From NCBI GenBank assembly GCA_945905915.1, contig CAMDQL010000094.1:1-5738 (forward strand): DNA of 5,738 nucleotides, given 5' to 3'. Positions within the stretch are counted from its first letter, which is position 1; each line of letters begins with the position of its first letter. Both the position numbers and the translations under genes were made by a program. Under the pieces are notes generated by a model. That model was not told the DNA's origin, ran no database searches, and saw nothing but the letters and a program-made list of their open reading frames with translations. Positions 5,306-5,738 of this stretch are shown one piece after another. This DNA is from Flavobacterium psychrophilum. GTDB taxonomy: Bacteria; Bacteroidota; Bacteroidia; Flavobacteriales; Flavobacteriaceae.

Positions 5306-5738
5306 ATGGACGAAATAGTAAACAAAGTAGCGCAAAGTTCTTTGATGGTATTCGATTTAGAAGATTACTATCCGGAGGGTCATGTGGTTGAGGTTGATAT
5401 TTCACAATGGTTAGTGGAGGGTTTTTTACTGAAAGAAGCTGATTTTAGAGCCCAATTAAAAAGCACCGATTGGTCTAAGTACCAGGACAAATATGTAGCC
5501 TTGTATTGTGCTACGGATGCCATTTTACCCGCTTGGGCGTTTGCTTTGGTTGCGGTTCATTTGGCGCCGTTTGCTCTACACGTCGTTCACGGCACAAAAG
5601 AGTTGGCCGTTATCGCCTGGTATGAAGACATTTTAAACAAACTCGACTACACCGATTATTTTGACAACCCCGTTATTTTAAAAGGCTGTTCTAAAAAAGC
5701 CGTACCCAACCAAGTGTATACCGTAGCCATACAAAAAT
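5306..5738 (+). CDS. DUF2480 family protein, 3' end outside the window
   Basis: A Bacteroidetes-typical DUF2480 (PF10652) protein of unknown function; 144 residues are visible and the reading frame is still open at the right edge. From memory of the family's size, only a few tens of residues are missing. Recognisable features are MDEIVNKVAQSSLMVFDLEDYYPEG (1-25), DWSKYQDKYVALYCATDAILPAWAF (55-79) and VILKGCSKKAVPNQVY (123-138). Cysteines are C68 and C128. The start is the ATG at 5306, 79 nt after the DUF59 gene, with an A-rich upstream. Position at the end of the SUF operon suggests a link to Fe-S metabolism, but nothing in the sequence proves a biochemical role. No signal peptide is seen, so it is probably cytoplasmic. 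Confidence 0.92.
   Translation, partial: MDEIVNKVAQSSLMVFDLEDYYPEGHVVEVDISQWLVEGFLLKEADFRAQLKSTDWSKYQDKYVALYCATDAILPAWAFALVAVHLAPFALHVVHGTKELAVIAWYEDILNKLDYTDYFDNPVILKGCSKKAVPNQVYTVAIQK

Overview
The window is AT-rich Bacteroidetes DNA and most resembles a Flavobacterium-like member of the Flavobacteriaceae. This assignment rests on gene order, a DUF2480 gene, A-rich start-codon contexts without Shine-Dalgarno sequences, and intergenic repeats built from CTGAAAC-type words; no ribosomal RNA or other taxonomic marker is present. All supported genes lie on the + strand and form one long SUF iron-sulfur cluster assembly operon, cut at both ends. The usual upstream partners sufB and sufA are not in the window, and the last gene runs off the right edge.

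Layout: a non-coding leader with a small repeat hairpin (1-112); sufC, the ATPase (113-862); a four-helix-bundle (S23/IVP-type) gene (937-1326) wedged between sufC and sufD; sufD (1391-2707); sufS, the cysteine desulfurase (2724-3938); a small unrecognised lipoprotein gene (3950-4390); sufE, the sulfur-transfer partner (4392-4811); a DUF59/SufT-like gene (4903-5226); and the 5' part of a DUF2480 gene (5306-5738). SufS takes sulfur from cysteine, SufE relays the persulfide, SufC and SufD (with SufB from outside the window) form the scaffold, and the DUF59 protein probably helps mature or deliver clusters. The lipoprotein and DUF2480 genes are tied to the pathway only by position.

The most unusual feature is how the spacers are built. 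sufD-sufS, sufS-lipoprotein and lipoprotein-sufE are tightly packed (16, 11 and 1 nt). The other spacers (leader-sufC, sufC-sufD, sufE-sufT, sufT-DUF2480) each carry an inverted repeat made of short CTGAAA/GACT-like words, with one arm near the upstream stop codon (where that gene is in the window) and the other close to the next start codon. In the sufC-sufD spacer the loop of this arrangement is expanded to 476 nt and holds the four-helix-bundle gene, bracketed by perfect 18-bp inverted repeats (866-883 and 1360-1377). That gene has lower GC and different arginine codon use from sufC. Together this suggests a gene-carrying cassette of an intergenic repeat family, comparable in layout to the intervening sequences of 23S rRNA that carry the same protein family. 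Mobility is an inference and is not shown by the sequence alone.
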